Assembly: GCA_036346225.1 (NCBI GenBank)
Contig: JARFIW010001480.1
Coordinates: 12,555,001 to 12,619,000 of the forward strand
Direction: 5' to 3'
Source of the DNA: Platerodrilus igneus
Lineage: Eukaryota > Arthropoda > Insecta > Coleoptera > Lycidae
DNA length: 64,000 nt
The translations under genes and the position numbers were made by a program. Below the pieces are notes generated by a model. The model did not search any database, was not told the DNA's origin, and worked only from the letters and a program-made list of their open reading frames with translations. The number at the start of each line of letters is the position of its first letter. The stretch's first letter is position 1. Shown here piece after piece: positions 1 through 11,637 of this stretch.

Positions 1-624
1 TAGCTACTTTCTCTACATTTTCTATAATGACGTTTCCTCCCGCGTCACTTATATTTTTGCTATATGGTTGTATATCCCTAAAATTCATTTTAATTGATTT
101 GTATGCTTCGTCTATCTTTCCTATTTTCATTTTAGTTTGAACCTCGTTGCATTTTCATCAATCCATTGTTCTTTAGTTTTTCTGCATTTGCGAATAATTT
201 CCAACTTTATGGCTTTGTATCTCTGTTTTCCCGTTTCGTCTAATCTATTTTTGTTTTTTGTCTTTTTTCTATTAAATTCTGGATATCCTTTGTTATCCAT
301 GGTTTTTTATTTTCTTTTTGTGTATATCCCAGAATATCTCTGGCCGCCATGTCTAAGCTGGATTTCTACTTCCTTAGTTTCCGAAATTTTCCCGATATCT
401 TTCAGCAATTCATTTGACTTTATTTCAAATCTTTTGTGGATATATTTATCCTTTAGCTTCTCAAAGTCAAAGTGCCTTTTTCCGTTCCTTTTTTTCAGAT
501 TTTTAAATTTAAGTGCGGCTAACTTCTACAGTCTTTTACATGATTTCTAAACCGTTGTCTAACAATAATGTAATCTATTTGATATCTTCCTATATCTCCT
601 GGCATCTTCCACGTGTATCGTCCT

Positions 625-921
625 TTAGCATGATGTATTTGTGATAGTTAAGTTGTTCTTGTCGCCAAATTCTACCAGCCTATTTCCCCTGTCATTTCTC
701 GTGCCTAAACCAAATAAACCTACTATCGCTCCTTCCCTACCCTTACCTACTACTGCATTAAAATCACCCGTAATTATTAAATTTTTATGTCCTTTTACGT
801 ATCTTAGTTTGTCTTCGATATCTTTGTAGATCGCCTCTACCTCTTCCTCACTGTAGCTAGGGGTGGGCGTGTATACTTGTATTATTATTGTATTTACTGG
901 TTTTGATTCAATTGTAACCAT
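625..921 (-). pseudogene. RTE endonuclease, central part
   Basis: This continues the endonuclease of the same minus-strand RTE copy. It shows the block ESKPVNTIIIQVYTPT followed by LIITGDFNA, the conserved GDFN motif of APE-like nucleases, then the NDRGNRLVEF and NNLTITNT blocks. A frame change near 640 cuts it off. Past that point the RRYTW and QIDYI-type C-terminal blocks can be read in another frame between about 560 and 640. The coding fragment is recognisable but non-functional. Confidence 0.8.
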
Positions 922-1216
922 GAGTACTCTTTCGTTCTTTTGTTAGTAGTTTTTCACACGTCGACCTATCTTTCTTCGCATAACTATTCCCACACCCGAA
1001 CTTCCGTCCTCTACTCCTGTATGAATTACCCTGAAGTTTCCACTCCGAAAATCCCCCCTCTGGCCAGCGGACTTCGCTTATTCCTACTATGTCAAGTGCT
1101 AACCTATCCATTCCAAGTTTCAGGTTCTCTAGTTTACCTACTTGTTTCATACTTCTAACATACCACACTACGACTCGCAGAATGTTTACGGATCTTTTTC
1201 TATTCTTTCGGATCAC
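908..1216 (-). pseudogene. RTE endonuclease, N-terminal part
   Basis: This is the N-terminal part of the APE-like endonuclease of an RTE-type LINE, which nicks the target DNA to prime reverse transcription. The translation contains the usual early block with the phrases KLENLK, DIVGISEVRW and a later YRSRGR stretch, as in proteins often labelled craniofacial-development-protein-2-like. The glutamate in SEVRW is the family's metal-binding residue. The frame runs out near 908, where the downstream half continues in another frame, so one indel separates them. It belongs to the 1-1,285 element and is not a host gene. Confidence 0.75.
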
Positions 1217-1295
1217 ATCCCCGAAGTAGTCCCCTCCCGGAGATCCGAATGGGGGACTATTTTACCTCCGGAATTTTTTACCCCAGAGCAACTAA

Positions 1296-1643
1296 AAGTT
1301 TGTTCTTGGTGCCATAAAATTTTCTGTCGTAAGTACAAAAACAGATATAGTTGAACCGACGACTACTAGTAAATCGAAAGACAAGGAAAGTCCTGTCGAA
1401 GCTAGTAAATCAGTATCTATAACGCCTGTTGCTGTTTTTGAGGAAGCAAACCTTATTGTAGATGAAGTTTTACCTGATTCTGTTCCTTTATTTAACATTG
1501 ACACTTTTACAGCCCAGGCTAAAAATAAACAGGCTGCCATCAGGAATAATGACTTCCAAAGCCACAGCAATTACTACCATACTATCGGAACCATATCCTC
1601 AGCCATATGTTACAACATCAACAGTAGTTTCTGTTTCAATTAG
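1296..1643 (+). other. Open frame of 115 codons without ATG, possible LINE ORF1 remnant
   Basis: One frame stays open from the stop at 1,293 to the TAG at 1,641 with no methionine. The predicted segment is rich in Ser, Thr, Glu and Lys (for example VEPTTTSKSKDKES) and looks like a disordered linker. In an adjacent frame a C-x2-C pair (CSWC) precedes it. It lies at the 5' side of the CR1/Jockey LINE, so it may be part of a gag-like ORF1. This is inference from position and composition only; no domain is recognised. Confidence 0.3.
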
Positions 1644-2809
1644 AACTAAACTAACTAATGTTCATAACGGACATTTATATTTTATCCAATCATTTGAGAG
1701 CATACCGGAATATGCAAATAATATTTGAAATGTATCTATTGTAATATTAGTAGAGCTCGTAAATGGAAAACTCTTGTACCTGTCGATAAAGTCATCGCCA
1801 CCAGGGGCCTATTAATCATCTTTTGTGACAAACTCCTAACTCACATTCCAATATAATTATTCTGGCAAGAGGTACACTAGGCGACACTACAATAATTTTA
1901 TCACTGACAAGGAAGGAAAATATACAGAACATAATAATGTACTTTTCACTACAGCAAAACAGGTGACAATGACTGTCTAATATGATTCAATACCCCTGTA
2001 AAAATTTACAGCAAATTTGGGTGCCAAGTAAGCAACCAGGCCAGGTATCGGCAAACAGAAATTCATATAGTAGATTTCGTCAAATACGTGCCTATCAGAC
2101 ATTTGCATCTACTGTGACTAAAGAACATAGTTACACGAAGAAAAGCAACTATATATGTCTATACTACTAGAAATTGTTAAACGGTCGATAGTGTATTCAA
2201 TGTCTAAAACGTTTGTTTAAGGTTGTTAGAAGCAAATAAGAAAGTACCAGAACATCTTAAGGAAATTCGGGAAATTTTACATGTAAAAGAAGCTCTAAAT
2301 ATCCAATTTCTGGTTTGAAAAATGGATAAGAATACGTAGAATTAAAATCTAAAATACATAGTTGAAAGTGATTTCAAGTAAACAAAAAGAAATGATTTTT
2401 ACGCTTCCAAATACGTGTACAGTATGTTGTAATTAAACGCATGCAAAAATCTGTTCGCTATGATTTATTTAAAACGTTTTTTAAGAACCTAGTGTAAACC
2501 GGAATTTCTATAAACAACTGGGAAATGCGGTAAATTGTGCTAAATGAGGCGAGGAGAGTCTACTACCGCGAAAAATTTAAAAATGTAAACACCAAAATTT
2601 TTTAGAGAGAAGTGAAGAAATTACATAGGCTAAATCTGAAACTAAACCCCCAGATAATTTAGCCAACCCTAAATATATCAATAACTTTTTTGTTGACTCC
2701 ATACCTGTCTCAAACACTAATATGTTTTAAAAAATTTTATGCACAAGATACAATTGAACCCTTACAGTTTAAACTGCAATTTTAAAATGACGAAAATGCA
2801 GTCTTTAAA

Positions 2810-3201
2810 ATGATTTATTCTATAAAAACGAAAGCATATGGATCTAACGGATTGAATATTGATGTTATTAGATTATTTGTATCTTATCTTTTGCCATATA
2901 TCACATATTTAGTAAACTGCTCACTGCGATGTGGAAACTTTCCAGCTTTATGGAAAAATTCTATTATTACACACTATCTAAAACTAAAAATCCCAAGACT
3001 TACAAAAACCTCCGACCAACTACTTTACTTCTCACACTGTCAAAAATTTTAGAAAGAATGTTGGAGGCTCAAATTGTACAGCATCTTAATGAAAATCATA
3101 TACTACCGAGTAAGTACTCGGGATTCCCTAAAAGTTACAGTTGCACAACGGCCATGCTCAAAGTTACATATGACGTTTTTAGAGTCTTGTTACGCGACTA
3201 G
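2810..3201 (+). pseudogene. CR1/Jockey LINE reverse transcriptase, fingers region
   Basis: Two overlapping frames together show the fingers part of a LINE reverse transcriptase. Frame one has GSNGLNIDVI and FPALWKNSIIT, matching the family's SG.DGL..D.IK and FP..WK.A.. blocks. After an indel near 2,990 the second frame carries KTYKNLRPT, LSKILERML and HLNENHILPSKYSGF, matching the DLRPISLL, SK..E and QSGFR blocks. It copies element RNA into DNA in live relatives. Here the frameshift and several non-conservative changes make it non-functional. Upstream (about 2,500-2,790) the endonuclease-RT linker is visible in broken frames. Confidence 0.8.
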
Positions 3202-3475
3202 TCGATACTTGACTTTACGAAGGTATTTGATGTGGTGCATAACGATGCGCTAGCGGTAATTCTTCACTATGTTGGTTTCTCAGAAAATACTGTAACCTTA
3301 ATCTCGAAATTCCTAGCAGGTTGCTAAAAGCATGCCAAATGTAGCAGCAGTTCCTTAACCTAAAAAAGTATCTAATGGTGTACCTCGAGACTCCATTCTA
3401 GGTCCATTACTTTTTATTAAATACACTTCTCTATTTATAAAGTTTTTCACTTCTTGTCAATATCACTCATTCCGA
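3202..3475 (+). pseudogene. CR1/Jockey LINE reverse transcriptase, palm motifs A and B
   Basis: Read across stops, this segment shows LDFTKVFD (motif A, usually D..KAFD), VHNDALAVIL, then GVPRDSILGPLLF (motif B, usually GVPQGSILGPLLF). The match ends near 3,470, just before where the catalytic YADD would lie. The following sequence belongs to the inserted RTE copy, and the motif C region reappears at about 6,212. The order and spacing place the insertion exactly between motifs B and C. Confidence 0.75.
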
Positions 3476-4139
3476 ATTGATCTGCACCTTGAGGAGTTCT
3501 AGATAACTGGAACGGGTGGAATGGCTTCCGCGTTCCAGTGATCTAAAGAGCCAAACTACAGGTGCAACTAAAGTACTAGGGTCGTTGGTGAGGAGCCAGA
3601 CTAAGACAGGTCCTGGAAAGAGAGCATCAGCTTTTTCGGTACTTAGAGAGGCAGAGACCATAGGGATCAGAATGACATTCGAAGACACACTACTTTGATG
3701 TGGCAGGCAACGGGAAACCACCACATTATCTGCCAAGTACACAGCGTACTCAAATTGTTATTAAATATCATGGCATCCTTTGGGTTATAAAATTCCGGAG
3801 TTAAAATAGTCCCCAATGTAGGTCGGGGGGGGGGGGTTGGAGAAGCTACTTTGGGAATGTGATCTAAAAGTATAAAAAAAAGTCGTGAACATTCTGCGAG
3901 TCGGAGCGTGGAATGTCAGAAATATGAAACAAGTAGGTAAGCTAGAGGACTTAAAAATGGAAATGGATAGGTAAGCACTAGACATAGTAGGAAGCAGCGA
4001 CGTTTGCTGGCCATAGACGGGGGATTTCGAGTGGAGACTTTATGGTAATTTATACAGAATCAGAGAAAGTAAATTCGAGTGTGGGGATAGAAAAAGATAG
4101 GACAACGTGTAGCAAACTACCTACAAAAGAACGAAAAAG

Positions 4140-4663
4140 TACTCCTTGTTAAATTAGAATCTAAACCGGTAAATACAGTAATTATTCGAGTATACATGCC
4201 CACCTTTAGCTACGTGACCAAGAGGTAGGGGCAATCTACAAAGATATCGAAGACATACTTCGTAAAAGGACATGAAAATTTAATAATTACGGGGGATTTT
4301 AATGCAGTGGTAGGTGAAGATAGGAAAGGGGCGGTAGAAGATTAATTTGGTTTAGGCACGAGGAATGACGTGGGAAATAGGCTGGTAGAATTTTGCGACA
4401 AGAACAATTTAACCATCACACACACATTATTTCAACATCATGCTAGAAGACGATACACATGGAAGATGTCAAGAGATATAGTAAGATGTCAACTAGATTA
4501 CATTCTTGTTAGACAACGGTTTAGGAATCGAGTAAAATGCTGTAGAAGCTACCCAGAAGTAGATATAGACACTGACCACAACATCGTAACTATGAAGGCA
4601 GCGCTTAAATTTAAAAATTTTAAAAAAAGAAATGGAAAAGGCACTTTGATTTTGAGAAACTAA
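4140..4663 (+). pseudogene. RTE endonuclease fragment
   Basis: The segment encodes the second half of the RTE APE-like endonuclease. It shows ESKPVNTVII with YMPTFSY-like residues, a decayed NLIITGDFNA block near 4,280-4,310, then NRLVEFCDKNNLTIT, HHARRRYTW, RCQLDYILVRQRFRN and DIDTDHN. The final DH pair corresponds to the conserved SDH active-site motif of the family. Stops and indels around 4,215 and 4,345 break the frame before the last 97-residue open part. This is an inactive fragment, closely paralogous to those at 625-1,216 (minus) and 13,521-13,956. Confidence 0.8.
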
Positions 4664-4785
4664 AAGATAAAGATACCCACGATAGATTTGAAAAAAAGTC
4701 AAAGGAATTGCTAAAAAATATCTGAAAAATTTCTTACAATAAGAAAGCCGAAACAGAATGGAATAACATTAAATCCGGCTTAGAC

Positions 4786-4992
4786 ATGGCGGCCAGAGAT
4801 ATTGTGGGGTGCACACATAAAGAAAATAAGAAACCATGGATAACAAAGGATATCCTGAATTTAATAGAAAGACGAAAATACAAAAGCAGACCAGACGAAG
4901 CAAGAAAACAGAGATACAAAGACATAAAACGAGAAATTATTCGCAATGAATTGACGAAAAGTGCTAAGAGGTACAAACTAAGATGGAAATAG
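4786..4992 (+). pseudogene. RTE linker between endonuclease and RT
   Basis: This is a 68-residue, strongly basic stretch (KKPWITKDILNLIERRK, then KQRYKDIKREIIR). It matches the linker that follows the endonuclease in RTE polyproteins, where KPW(I/M)T..IL and ..K..R...YR blocks are usual. It is helical and rich in Lys and Arg, and probably contributes to RNA or DNA binding. The same block is present in decayed form near 14,170-14,330. No independent function is implied. Confidence 0.7.
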
Positions 4993-5623
4993 GAAAGACA
5001 GACGAAGCATACAAACTAATTAGAATGAATTATAAAACCTTACAGCAAAAATATAATGTACGCCGGAGGAAACGTCATTATTGCAGAACTGGAAAAGCAT
5101 TCGACAATATAAAATGGAAAAAATTTTTCGAAATACATAAAAAGATCTGAAATAGTTTTAGAGCAAACAGCGGCAATAGAATTAGAGCAGAAACGTAGAG
5201 AAATAAATATTAGGAAAGGGATGAGACAGGGATGTGCCCTATCCCCAATAATTTATAACTTGTACATCGAAGAAGCAATGAATACTGTCCAATGCAAGAA
5301 GACTTTTGGATTTATTATGAATTATGATTTGCAGATGATACAACGGTATCAACATCTAGCAAGGAAGAGTTGAAAGCTGCTCTTAATGAAATGGAAATAA
5401 TTCTAACAGAGAGATAAGGTACGAAAATTAACAAAAATAAAACTAAAGTTAGTTTGCAAAGGAGGGGGAAATAAATTAAAAATTAGAATACAAATAGATA
5501 ACAAAAACTTACCAGAGGTTAGGGATTTCTGCTGCTTAGGAAGTCAAATAACGCAAGATGGGAAGATATAAAGCAAAGATTAGCACTAGGTCGTGCTACA
5601 TTTAACAAGAAAAAGCAACTACT

Positions 5624-5932
5624 GTGTTCAGAGACAAAAACATAGAAACAAGAAATAGATTACTTAATACATATGTGTGGAGCACAGCACTGTACGGCTG
5701 TAAAACCTGGACAGTGGGAAAAGCGGACAGGAAAAAGATAAAAGCCTTCAAAATGTGGTGCTACAGACGTATGAAGAAGATATCACGGATAGAAAAAGTT
5801 AAGAACAAAGAAGTACTAGGAATGGTAAGGGAAGAAAGAAGTATGTGGAAAACAGTAAAAAATAGGAGAGATAGGATGATAGGCCACATACTAAGGCAGG
5901 AGAGAATAGTGCGGAATACATTAAAAGCATAG
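5624..5932 (+). pseudogene. RTE C-terminal domain
   Basis: This 102-residue open segment carries the C-terminal signature of RTE polyproteins: TYVWSTALYGCKTWTVGKAD, AFKMWCYRRM, a KVKNKEVL stretch and NRRDRMIGHILRQ. These match the LLYGCETWT, FEMWCYRR and IGHILRH blocks of the family. It follows a decayed RT palm at about 5,090-5,450, where QGCALSPIIYNLYIEEAM can be read. The domain's role is not well defined but it is diagnostic of RTE. The segment is open but disconnected from the rest by indels. Confidence 0.85.
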
Positions 5933-6211
5933 ATAGAATTGCATACAGATAGTGAAAGATGTAGGCTGTGAAAATTTCAGGAAAATGTGCAGGCTAGCTT
6001 AGAATAGAAATTAGTGGAGGTACGCGTCCAACCAATTCCAAGATGGAAAACCTAATATCGAAAACAAAATAACTGTACTTAAACTATGATGAGAACTATA
6101 AGCAACTATAGGTATTGGTTTTACAATACTCTCAATTAATGTTAATTGTGCGAAAGGTTTTACTGGAAATCCATTAATTCGACGAATGTCTAAGTATTGG
6201 AAGATCCTACC

Positions 6212-6872
6212 TACATGCAAATAATACCCAATTATATTTATCTTTTCCAACCGATTAAGTTAGCCGAGCGATAGCTGCAATTAATTTTGGTCTTTCTCGT
6301 CTTGTTGAGTACGCTAATCAGTCTTCTAAATCATTCCTTACTGTCTTCGGCCCTAAAAAGGCCAAAAATGAAGTTTTACAAAAATTACTTTAAATATAGG
6401 GGACGATGCAATAACTTATTCTGACAATGTCAAAATTTTGAGATTAATTGTAGAAAGTAATTTAACGTACACAGGTTATGCCTTCAAGCGTCTTCAGAAA
6501 AACTTACTTTAACTTAAAACTAATATTTCAACATAGACAGTACCTGAACCTTACAGTTAATACTTTACTGTGCAATTCCTTGGTTCTGTCGCACTTAGGT
6601 TATTGTGATGTTGTTTATAGTTCTCATTTAAGTACATACGATTCAGGACGAATACATAAACTTCAAAACTCCAGTTAAGGTTAATGTTTGGTATTAGAAA
6701 ATTTGATCACATACTGCACAAGTTAATCGAAGTCGAATGGCTGTACGTGAAGGAACGCAGATACTTTCGTTGTATCTGTCTTTATTACAAAATTATTTCA
6801 AATAAATCCCCACTATACTTATACAAAAAAATAAGTTTCCGTACAGATGCCGCCGCCGCAGCATTTTACTGA
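6212..6872 (+). pseudogene. CR1/Jockey LINE RT motif C and C-terminal part
   Basis: The CR1/Jockey RT resumes here after the RTE insertion. The first residues read HANNTQLYLSF, a degenerate form of YADDTQLY, so the two catalytic aspartates have been lost. Then come LFGPKKAK-like residues near 6,345, RKTYFNLKLIFQHRQYL (6,490-6,545), LSHLGYCDVVY, RIHKLQNS and, one frame over, FGIRKFDHILHKL and KERRYFRC. These are the usual C-terminal blocks of this LINE group. A stop at 6,676 and scattered indels break the frame. Confidence 0.8.
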
Positions 6873-7290
6873 ATTTTTAAAATCTCTCTCTTTCTTTAAT
6901 AGCATATCTAAATACTATAACTTTGTGCTATGACCATTTCAAACCTATTTGGATTGCATATTCCGTGAATGCATCAAGTGGATTACAAATATATGTTTAA
7001 TATAGAACTAGTTTTAATTGATTGGTAATAGTTAAAGTTCAAGTAGCTGTCATACATATACTTATTGTTTACTTCTTTGTACACTTACAGAAAATCGATC
7101 TCACATGAAACTATATTACTCTTTTCTTCTGTTTATATATTTATTTTTTTAAGAGTTAAGTGGAAGAGCAGCTGCGAAGAATTTTGCAAGGTAAACCTCG
7201 CCCTTTACAATCTGTGTTACATAATATAAAATTCTTTTTTGTTATCTGATTGTAAATAAAGGGATATTTATTATTTTTATTATTATCATT

Positions 7291-8059
7291 AAAATATATT
7301 GTGCAATAAAGTAAAGACTTTCTATATTGGTGTTTTTCACAACTAATGTAAGAATAACAGTTCGAGCCTTGTAATAAATTGTATTGCAATTACCAAGAGG
7401 CGTAGTGGTTTTATTGTTAGCGTTTGTTTTACGTTTGTTTTAGATTTAATATACTTAATTATTCCCCGAAGTTATTTTAGGCCTGAATTACTTTCCTGAT
7501 ATCTGGTTTTGCCACCCTCTTGTTATTCGTTCAGGGATTTTCGTGATTAAAAGGCGTTCAAGAGAATTCCGATAAGACATATTTCACACACGATAGCATT
7601 CTAGGACCATCTTCAAACACTTACACTACCTGTTTCAATAAGTTGGTCGACAACCACTCTTGTTACTACAGCCAAGATTTTAGGTACTTTTCGAAACAGA
7701 ATTTTCAGCGGAATATTGCACAGTGTCTGTGTGGATTACCGGCTAGATTTTCTTGTGCCAAAACTGTACCCAACCGGTTCTTAAACCTTTAATTGTTACG
7801 GATCATCTTAATTTTACATACCTCCTATTGAAAATAACTATAAGAAAGAAACCCATATATTTTGCAAATCACTTATTTATTAGTTGAAATTTAATATATT
7901 GTAATTAATTACTAAGAAGGGTGCATTTACTATGGGTTCAACCTTGGATTTGTTATTGACAAAGCAATTCGCATAACATCTTTAACGCAAAATTATTTAT
8001 GACTAGAACCAACAAAGCTGTTTCTCGAAGGTACTTAGTTGCACACGGAATTAGAACCT
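7291..8059. other. No gene seen
   Basis: AT-rich sequence between the LINE tail and the LTR remnant. I see no coding frame with family motifs, no tandem array and no clear inverted repeat. Confidence 0.5.
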
Positions 8060-9490
8060 TGTAACGTGCATTTTTGGTAGTTTAACATTTTACACTTTAC
8101 CAAATACGCAAAATACATCGTTTCTTTGGGATAGCTGTTTGTATCAAGTAAATACTTCAGAATAATTCAGAATTGTATACAATTTAACTCGTGTGTATTA
8201 ATTAAAGATAGATAAATTGAAGATTGATTCTCATTAATAAATAAATTCCAAGGAATAAATGTTAAACAGCTTGTAATTAATTATAGATTGCATCGTTCTT
8301 GTCTTGCCGTAAATATAAATTTTGTTTGAATTAATGCGGGATTAATTTTCGTATTGTTCCTGAACAAGCACGGCATGTTTTTAGTTGATTTTCTGTTGGA
8401 AATAAAAGTGGTAGAGCTTGTTAAACTCGAGGCACGTGTGTTTTACGGAACATTTGACGGACGGTTTTATTGCTTACGCGTACCGTACTAATTGTTTTTT
8501 AGTTGTTTTTCTTGCGAGATAAATGTTTTACGGAACCTTTGACGGACTTACTTTAGTGATACGTGTACTTTACTAATTTGTGGTTTTAGTTGTTTGTCTT
8601 GTGAAATAATAGTCGTAGAACTTGCTAAAGTGACCGATTCTTTCTTTAGGATTAAGGTGTGTGCGATCTAGTCTAGTGTTCCTTTGTTTTATCAGATTAG
8701 TGCATACTTTGGATTATTTAAATACAGTGGATACTGTAGTTTCTGCATTTTTCTAACACCAAAGAATCTAAAATAGATCATTGCTTGCGCGAATTTCGTT
8801 ATTTGCAAAATATAACAGATTACCGGTTTACAAAGGTACTGGTTGAAGTTTCTCACTGCTTTTTGGAAGTTTATGAAAATAATATACATTCGGTCCCAGT
8901 TGAAATTAAACTAGTGCTACAGAATATTTCGAAATTATTGTCTTAGGAAATAGAAAATCTAAGAAATTTATCAATGCTACATAGTTCCGTCGCGTGATGG
9001 TGTCTGCTGCTAACACCAGTGAAATGCGTAGGTGTGATTAGTGTGATGTGTGATAAGTTCCATCAACACCCTCACAGTCAAGGGTGAAGTGCTTCGTTAG
9101 TGCAGGACATCGTGAATTCCACACTTCAGTTGCAAGGAAGCGTTGCTGAAGTGTAAGTGTAAGTGTAAGTTGAACTATTTCCTACTTGTTATTACTTTAA
9201 ATATCTATCCGTTGCTTTACCATATCTTTGTCGTTTTGATACCTTTTACAATAAAATTGCATGCTATTATTAAAAAAAAAAAGAAAAAAGAAACATCAAC
9301 AATATTGGACTACTCATATCAATTGTGTTTACCCATTTATCTTTTGTTAAAATTTTGTCTGATTTATGTTTAATTGGTGTGTGAGGAAACGTTTTTGCTA
9401 CTCCCCAATACTACCTCACTTTGTACTAAAAATTTACCGTTGTTATATTATATAGATTATCCAAACAGTTTTTTTTACATTCTACATTAC
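8060..9490 (+). repeat. LTR remnant (family also at 31.7-35.6 kb and 40.7-42.2 kb)
   Basis: The sequence starts with TGTAACGTGCATTTTTG, as the complete solo LTR at 40,698-42,241 does on its strand. It then stays alignable with that LTR and with the copy at 32,394-35,604 to about 9,490, including the ccctcacagtcaagggtgaa block near 9,070. The 3' part ending in CGTAACA is missing, so this is a truncated LTR. It holds about three imperfect copies of a roughly 115 bp subrepeat at 8,370-8,650. It also supplies the empty-site sequence for the mariner insertion at 33,945 (cccatttatcttttgttaa near 9,340). Confidence 0.75.
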
Positions 9491-11564
9491 AAAAGTTACC
9501 CTACAGATTTTCCTCTTTAAGTTAAAAGTACTAGTTTTAGTTTCTAATGAAAATGATCACAAAAATATTCTTGTTTTCAAAAGTGGTAGTAACGCAGTGC
9601 TAAGCATTTGCTTTCAAGGATACGTGTGTCAGCAGCATATTCCAGACAAATAAGTGACGTCAGTAACACCTGTTGTTGTAACTAACAGTTTATACTGAAG
9701 CAACGTGTTGTTTCTTACAAAACCAAATGAGTGAATTTTAAGTTTGACACTGGGGAATCCAGCTTAGCAATAGTTGAAGCAAATATCATATTCGTACTTC
9801 TACACATCGGAACAAAATAGCGTGTTTCTAAACACAAAAGAATTTCTTAGAACTACTACGAACCAAACAAAACTGCATTCCTAGCCTTGATTAGGTACTT
9901 GTTTTACCATTCGAAATTTACTGCCTATATTCTACCAAAGTAGCATCCTTACTCTGTGTAACAAACGATCCTCTTTAAATTAGATCAACTTTCCATCTTC
10001 CAAGTACACCGTACACGTCGTAAAATGAAGTGGTTTTCTTAAAGTCGATTAAAGTTTTCAAAATTCTAAGTGCATCGTAGATTGTAGTGATGTTTCTCGT
10101 CGCCTAATCTCTCGTCGCGCTAAACAAATTTTCCCAAATTAAATAAGATAATAACGTTTATACTTTACCAACCGCTATTTAGAAAATGTGCTCACTCATT
10201 AAAATTGATACGCAGATTACTCGCCATCGTTCTTTCATACATCTTGTTACTTCTTCTTCGTATGGCCGAGTGATCATCATACTCGGTCGGACGACCGGAG
10301 GATCCAAGGGGGAGGTTGTCTCACCTAAACGCGCCTGCGACTGGCTGTGGAATACACCGACATCCAATCACAAATAGACTAACAAATCAAGATGCTGTTT
10401 TAATGTATTATTTTACTTGTTAAATGTATTACGACATTATTTAATAAAAGTGTTTTATTATTTTCGCACTTTTAATGAAGGGATTTATCAACCAAAAATA
10501 AAATTGTTACAAGGTTCAATTTGCAATATTGCTTGTATCTCGTATCAATCACACTGTTTTTAACAATTTATTTGTCAATTATTGATAATATGGAAAAGAA
10601 AGAGTTGAAGCCCAATTCTTTGCAATATTTTGTGCTCATGCGTTCTTCAAAAAGTGTTGAAGTATTTCCAGGTGCTTTGAAACTTCCTTTTATACGAATT
10701 ACCGCATTAGCGCCTCTTCCAATATCTAGTGTCGTCTGCTTTTACTCTTCTCTTCTTTAAAAACCTTTTAACTATTGAGATACATCCGCGATGGTCACCG
10801 TAAATCTCTGTAGAAACAAGTTAATTTAGTTCAAATGAGTGAAGACATAGGGTAAATAAATTAAATTTAGTACAAAATTTTTATTCTCAAAACATTACTC
10901 AAGTGAGTTTACCTTCTCTTCTATAAAAAGTAGAATTTATTACATGTAACTCGAATAAGGGCATCAAGAGACTTGATTCCTTGACAATCAATACACTTCT
11001 TGTTCTGATGAAGTGATTTCGTATTATATAACTAAAAATTGCCTCTTTCATGAGATTAAGCAAACTTCGTGATGGCAGTCAGGTCAAAGAAAAACGTTTG
11101 AGCGATTGTAACAACGCATCAAAATCAATATGCATTCACAAGGATTGTTAGCACTCCATCTGTGCATCCATTACCCAGTTTACTCCTTCAATCAACAGCC
11201 TAGTTGGGTAAGCAAAATTATCATCATTACGAAAACTTCAAAAGCTTTCACCAAAGCGACTTAAAAAATCTGTCGTTGAATATGTTGTGTGTCAGAGCGT
11301 TTGTAGTGGACAAACACGACAAATCGGTTGCATTATGACTCACCGATGTTTTCATTCAATGAATATTGAATGGAAACGAAGAGAATATAATATTTCAATG
11401 ATGTTTCTAATATTAAACAGGGTATTAACAATTCCAGAGCGAAGGACACGGATTAGCATAAGACCAGCTTAAAGTTTCTCATTTTGATCCGACCCATATA
11501 CAAATTCTAAAATATCCAAGACACAAAACTTTATGAAATTCTATGTTTGATGCGGTTCTGAATG
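9491..11564. other. Unassigned DNA
   Basis: About 2 kb of AT-rich sequence with no coding frame carrying family motifs. The only structure I see is the pair of hairpins near 10,266-10,298, listed separately. Confidence 0.5.
10266..10298. other. Two adjacent hairpins, tRNA-like A-box
   Basis: The arms CCGAGT and ACTCGG, separated by a short loop, are followed at once by CGGTCG-GA-CGACCG. The sequence TGGCCGAGTGA at about 10,262 fits a polymerase III A box. No clear B box, CCA end or full cloverleaf is visible, so a tRNA gene is not claimed. A SINE head or a decayed tRNA-derived repeat is possible. Confidence 0.25.
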
Positions 11565-11637
11565 GACCTGCATCTTATAGATTACTAGAACGGGTAGAAT
11601 GGTTTGTGTGTTTCAGTGACCTAAGGAGCCTGTTATG

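Larger units (their letters stand above)
1..1285 (-). mobile_element. RTE-type LINE, 5' part (endonuclease), cut by window edge
   Basis: Read on the minus strand, this is the endonuclease part of an RTE-type non-LTR retrotransposon. It matches the plus-strand copies at about 3,790-5,085 and 13,160-14,370 almost throughout. The minus-strand end at the window edge matches the linker before the reverse transcriptase in the copy at 26,120 (shared gaggaaacgtca), so the RT lies outside the window. The 5' end stops near 1,285, short of the 5' sequence seen in the other copies. The frame is broken near 640 and 915. It is a dead copy. Confidence 0.85.
3480..6205 (+). mobile_element. RTE-type LINE copy with an internal deletion
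   Basis: This plus-strand RTE copy has the 5' untranslated part shared with the copy at 11,565 and 12,925 (gaacgggt, ccagactaa and acacactact blocks). It then carries endonuclease fragments, a linker and the C-terminal domain, and ends near 6,205 with the same 3' sequence as the copy ending near 27,880. Around 5,085 the sequence jumps from the gaggaaacgtcatt linker directly to the RT motif A region (KAFDN.KW). In the copy at 26,150-26,740 about 500 bp lie between these points. Frames are broken throughout, so it is a dead copy inside the CR1/Jockey LINE. Confidence 0.8.
1286..7290 (+). mobile_element. CR1/Jockey-type LINE, split by an RTE insertion
   Basis: A plus-strand non-LTR retrotransposon can be followed from a decayed 5' half (about 1,300-2,800), through RT fingers and palm (2,810-3,470), to the RT motif C and C-terminal part (6,212-6,872) and an AT-rich tail near 7,250-7,290. 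The RTE copy at 3,480-6,205 sits inside it, and the RT resumes on the far side with a degenerate YADD-type motif followed by TQLYLSF. Many stops and frame changes show an old copy. I cannot fix the clade between CR1 and Jockey, and the 5' limit is uncertain. Confidence 0.7.

Noticed and set aside
137..550. Hydrophobic 137-codon plus-strand frame resembling a membrane protein
   Set aside because: It is antisense to the RTE linker and endonuclease region; the hydrophobicity comes from T-rich complement of A-rich coding sequence.
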